Positions 5,173 through 6,597 of a stretch of DNA of 6,597 nt are shown piece after piece; the first letter of the stretch is position 1, and every line of letters starts with the position of its first letter. The notes below the pieces were generated by a model. That model made no database searches. It worked only from the letters and a program-made list of their open reading frames with translations, and was not told the origin of the DNA. Source of the DNA: Clostridia bacterium (lineage in GTDB: Bacteria > Bacillota > Clostridia > Christensenellales > Aristaeellaceae); the NCBI GenBank assembly GCA_016295665.1, contig JAEDKS010000135.1:1-6597 (forward strand). The letters run 5' to 3'. A program made the position numbers and the translations under genes.

Positions 5173-6597
5173 ATGAAACACCTGGTGACCCGACTGCTGC
5201 TGCTGTCGCTGTGCCTGATGATGCTGTGGATACCGGCGCTGGCGGAGGAGGAAAAGATCATCGACACCGTGGATGCCCGGGATGGCATCTTCAATTTCGG
5301 CGGCTTCCCCGAGCAGGGCGCCGGCATCAGCGCAGGAACCACGCTGCGCCTGTTTGCCATGCGCCGCACCCTGCCGACGCTGGAGGAGACGCTGACAGCC
5401 GCGCTGCTGGCGCAGGAGACGGATGTCGATGTGACGGATTATGTCACCGGTGATCTGAAGGAATTTTCCGCAGAGCTGAAGGCCGCCTTCCAGAACGCCA
5501 TCAACATGCACGGTGAGCTGTTCTATCTCTCGGGCAAGTACAACTTCCTGTTCAAGGGAGGCCGCTATCTGCTGCGCCCCGAATACCTCTACACGGAGGA
5601 GCAGCGGGAGACCATGCTGGAGACCTTTGACGCGGGCATCGAGAAGATCGTGGCCTACGCCCTGTCCTGCTCCGACGATGACCTGGGGCAGGTCATGGCG
5701 GTGAACGACTACATCTGCCGCCACTTCCAGTATGACGATACCTACACCAACCGCGATGTCTACAGCTTCCTGACCGAGGGCAAGGGCGTCTGCCAGGCGT
5801 ATATGACCACGGTCTGCACGGTGCTGCAGCGGCTGGGCATTCCGGTGACCTGCTTCTACAATGACGACCCCTCCGTCAACCACACCTGGAACGCGGTACA
5901 GATTGATGGCAAATGGTACCAGCTGGATGTCACCTGGAACGATACCACCCCCGATTACTACGGCTATGTGGATCATCAGTTCCTGCTGATGAGCATGACT
6001 GCCAGCGCGGAGCGCAAGCATGGCTCCGCCGCCGACATCACCGGCCCGGTCAGCACCACGGACACCCGCTTCGACAACATGTTCTGGAACTCCGTGACCC
6101 ACAGCTTCCTCATCGAAGGCAACGACTACTACTTCGTGCGCCCGGTGAAGGACAATCCCTGCCACTATGAGCTGGTGAAGTGGAACAGCGAGAGCAACAC
6201 CTTCACCACCATCACCAGCGACCCCTTTGCGAGCTACTGGCCCTACAATCCCTCTGATAAAAACGATCACCGGTACTATCCGGACTACGGCGGCGCGGTG
6301 GGCCGCTACCAGGGCTACCTGCTCTACACCACCGCAGACGGCGTGTATGCCATTGCCCCCACCGGCGGTGCGGCACGGAAGATCTTCACCATCCCCAGCG
6401 GCTGTATCAGCGGCTGCTTCTTCGAGAACGATACGCTGTACTACGGCATCGGCAACCATGTCTCCAAGCAGACGAGCCGCGGCAACGAATGGCCCATCTC
6501 CCTCGGCGACCTGGAGCCCATCGCCACTCCCACGCCCGCCGCGACGGCAAAGCCCACGGTGGCGCCGGGTTCCGCCAGAATCACGTCCCCCTCCATG
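5173..6597 (+). CDS. Exported transglutaminase-like domain protein (open at right edge)
   Basis: At least 475 residues; no stop before the window ends. Residues 1-24 are a Sec signal peptide: MKHLVTR, a hydrophobic stretch LLLLSLCLMMLWIP, then cleavage site ALA before EEE. The Cys in the hydrophobic core is not in a lipobox. About residues 170-260 form a transglutaminase-like fold: MAVNDYICRHFQYD, then GKGVCQAY with Cys207, NHTWNAV with His237, and QLDVTWND with Asp252, the complete Cys-His-Asp triad. Residues about 310-430 contain beta-rich segments resembling repeat or propeller blades (GNDYYFVRP from 316, YQGYLLYTTADGVYAIAP from 379, NDTLYYGIGN from 419). A Pro/Thr/Ala-rich linker begins at about 449. 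Overlapping GGAGG and GGGGAG motifs (5157-5166) precede the ATG by 6-11 bases. In this domain family outside the cell, the triad may act as a peptidase or cross-linker on wall or surface proteins; the substrate is unknown. Separated from uxaA by a terminator, it is probably unrelated to uronate use. Confidence 0.85.
   Translation, partial: MKHLVTRLLLLSLCLMMLWIPALAEEEKIIDTVDARDGIFNFGGFPEQGAGISAGTTLRLFAMRRTLPTLEETLTAALLAQETDVDVTDYVTGDLKEFSAELKAAFQNAINMHGELFYLSGKYNFLFKGGRYLLRPEYLYTEEQRETMLETFDAGIEKIVAYALSCSDDDLGQVMAVNDYICRHFQYDDTYTNRDVYSFLTEGKGVCQAYMTTVCTVLQRLGIPVTCFYNDDPSVNHTWNAVQIDGKWYQLDVTWNDTTPDYYGYVDHQFLLMSMTASAERKHGSAADITGPVSTTDTRFDNMFWNSVTHSFLIEGNDYYFVRPVKDNPCHYELVKWNSESNTFTTITSDPFASYWPYNPSDKNDHRYYPDYGGAVGRYQGYLLYTTADGVYAIAPTGGAARKIFTIPSGCISGCFFENDTLYYGIGNHVSKQTSRGNEWPISLGDLEPIATPTPAATAKPTVAPGSARITSPSM

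Noticed and set aside
5206..5217. Cys14 in the signal peptide as a lipoprotein attachment site
   Set aside because: The residue before it is Leu rather than Gly, Ala or Ser, and it is in the middle of the hydrophobic core; ALA before EEE is a normal signal peptidase I site.
4906..6459. A 517-codon open frame on the minus strand opposite the exported protein gene
   Set aside because: It is antisense to a frame with a signal peptide and an intact transglutaminase triad, its composition is again a codon-bias artefact, and its C-terminal end reads through AT-rich promoter DNA.

Overview
The window carries part of a hexuronate (galacturonate/tagaturonate branch) catabolic cluster, with an unrelated-looking exported transglutaminase-like protein on its right flank. 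Coding DNA is GC-rich with strongly GC-biased third positions. The gaps next to promoters are AT-rich, ribosome binding sites are strong AGGAGG types, and the LacI-family protein and its sites resemble Firmicutes CcpA/cre. Together these suggest a GC-rich member of the Clostridia (for example Christensenellales or Oscillospiraceae-like), probably from a gut or rumen where pectin is available. The lineage is an inference from style, not from a marker gene.

Layout: on the minus strand, a LacI-family regulator (1282 to 278) is followed by uxaC (uronate isomerase), which starts at 199 and runs off the left edge. On the plus strand, diverging from it, are uxaB (tagaturonate reductase, 1898-3367) and uxaA (altronate dehydratase, 3407-4891), closed by a strong intrinsic terminator at 4908-4948. 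UxaC, UxaB and UxaA are consecutive steps: galacturonate to tagaturonate to altronate to 2-keto-3-deoxygluconate (KDG). The KDG kinase and aldolase are not in the window. To the right, after an A-tract-rich gap, lies a secreted protein (5173 to the right edge, open) with a signal peptide, a transglutaminase-like Cys-His-Asp triad, a beta-rich repeat-like region and the start of a Pro/Thr-rich linker.

The 615-base gap between the divergent units (1283-1897) is the most informative non-coding part. Each unit has a good sigma-A-type promoter with a 17-base spacer (minus strand TTGAAA/TATAAT, plus strand TTGACG/TAGAAT). The gap holds three copies of a palindrome GTAA-N4-TTAC (centres about 1583.5, 1665.5 and 1832.5), plus one degenerate copy just downstream of the regulator's promoter (centre about 1310.5). 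These look like operators for the local LacI-family regulator, or cre sites for CcpA, or both. One lies just downstream of the predicted uxaB start point and one just downstream of the regulator's start point, so a simple model is that the regulator represses itself, uxaC and uxaBA until an inducer binds. The two remaining sites are distal and could support looping.

I see no tRNA, rRNA, CRISPR array, insertion sequence or phage gene. The enzymes are textbook members of their families; the less ordinary parts are the multi-operator divergent control region, a possible attenuator between the regulator and uxaC, and the exported transglutaminase-like protein.
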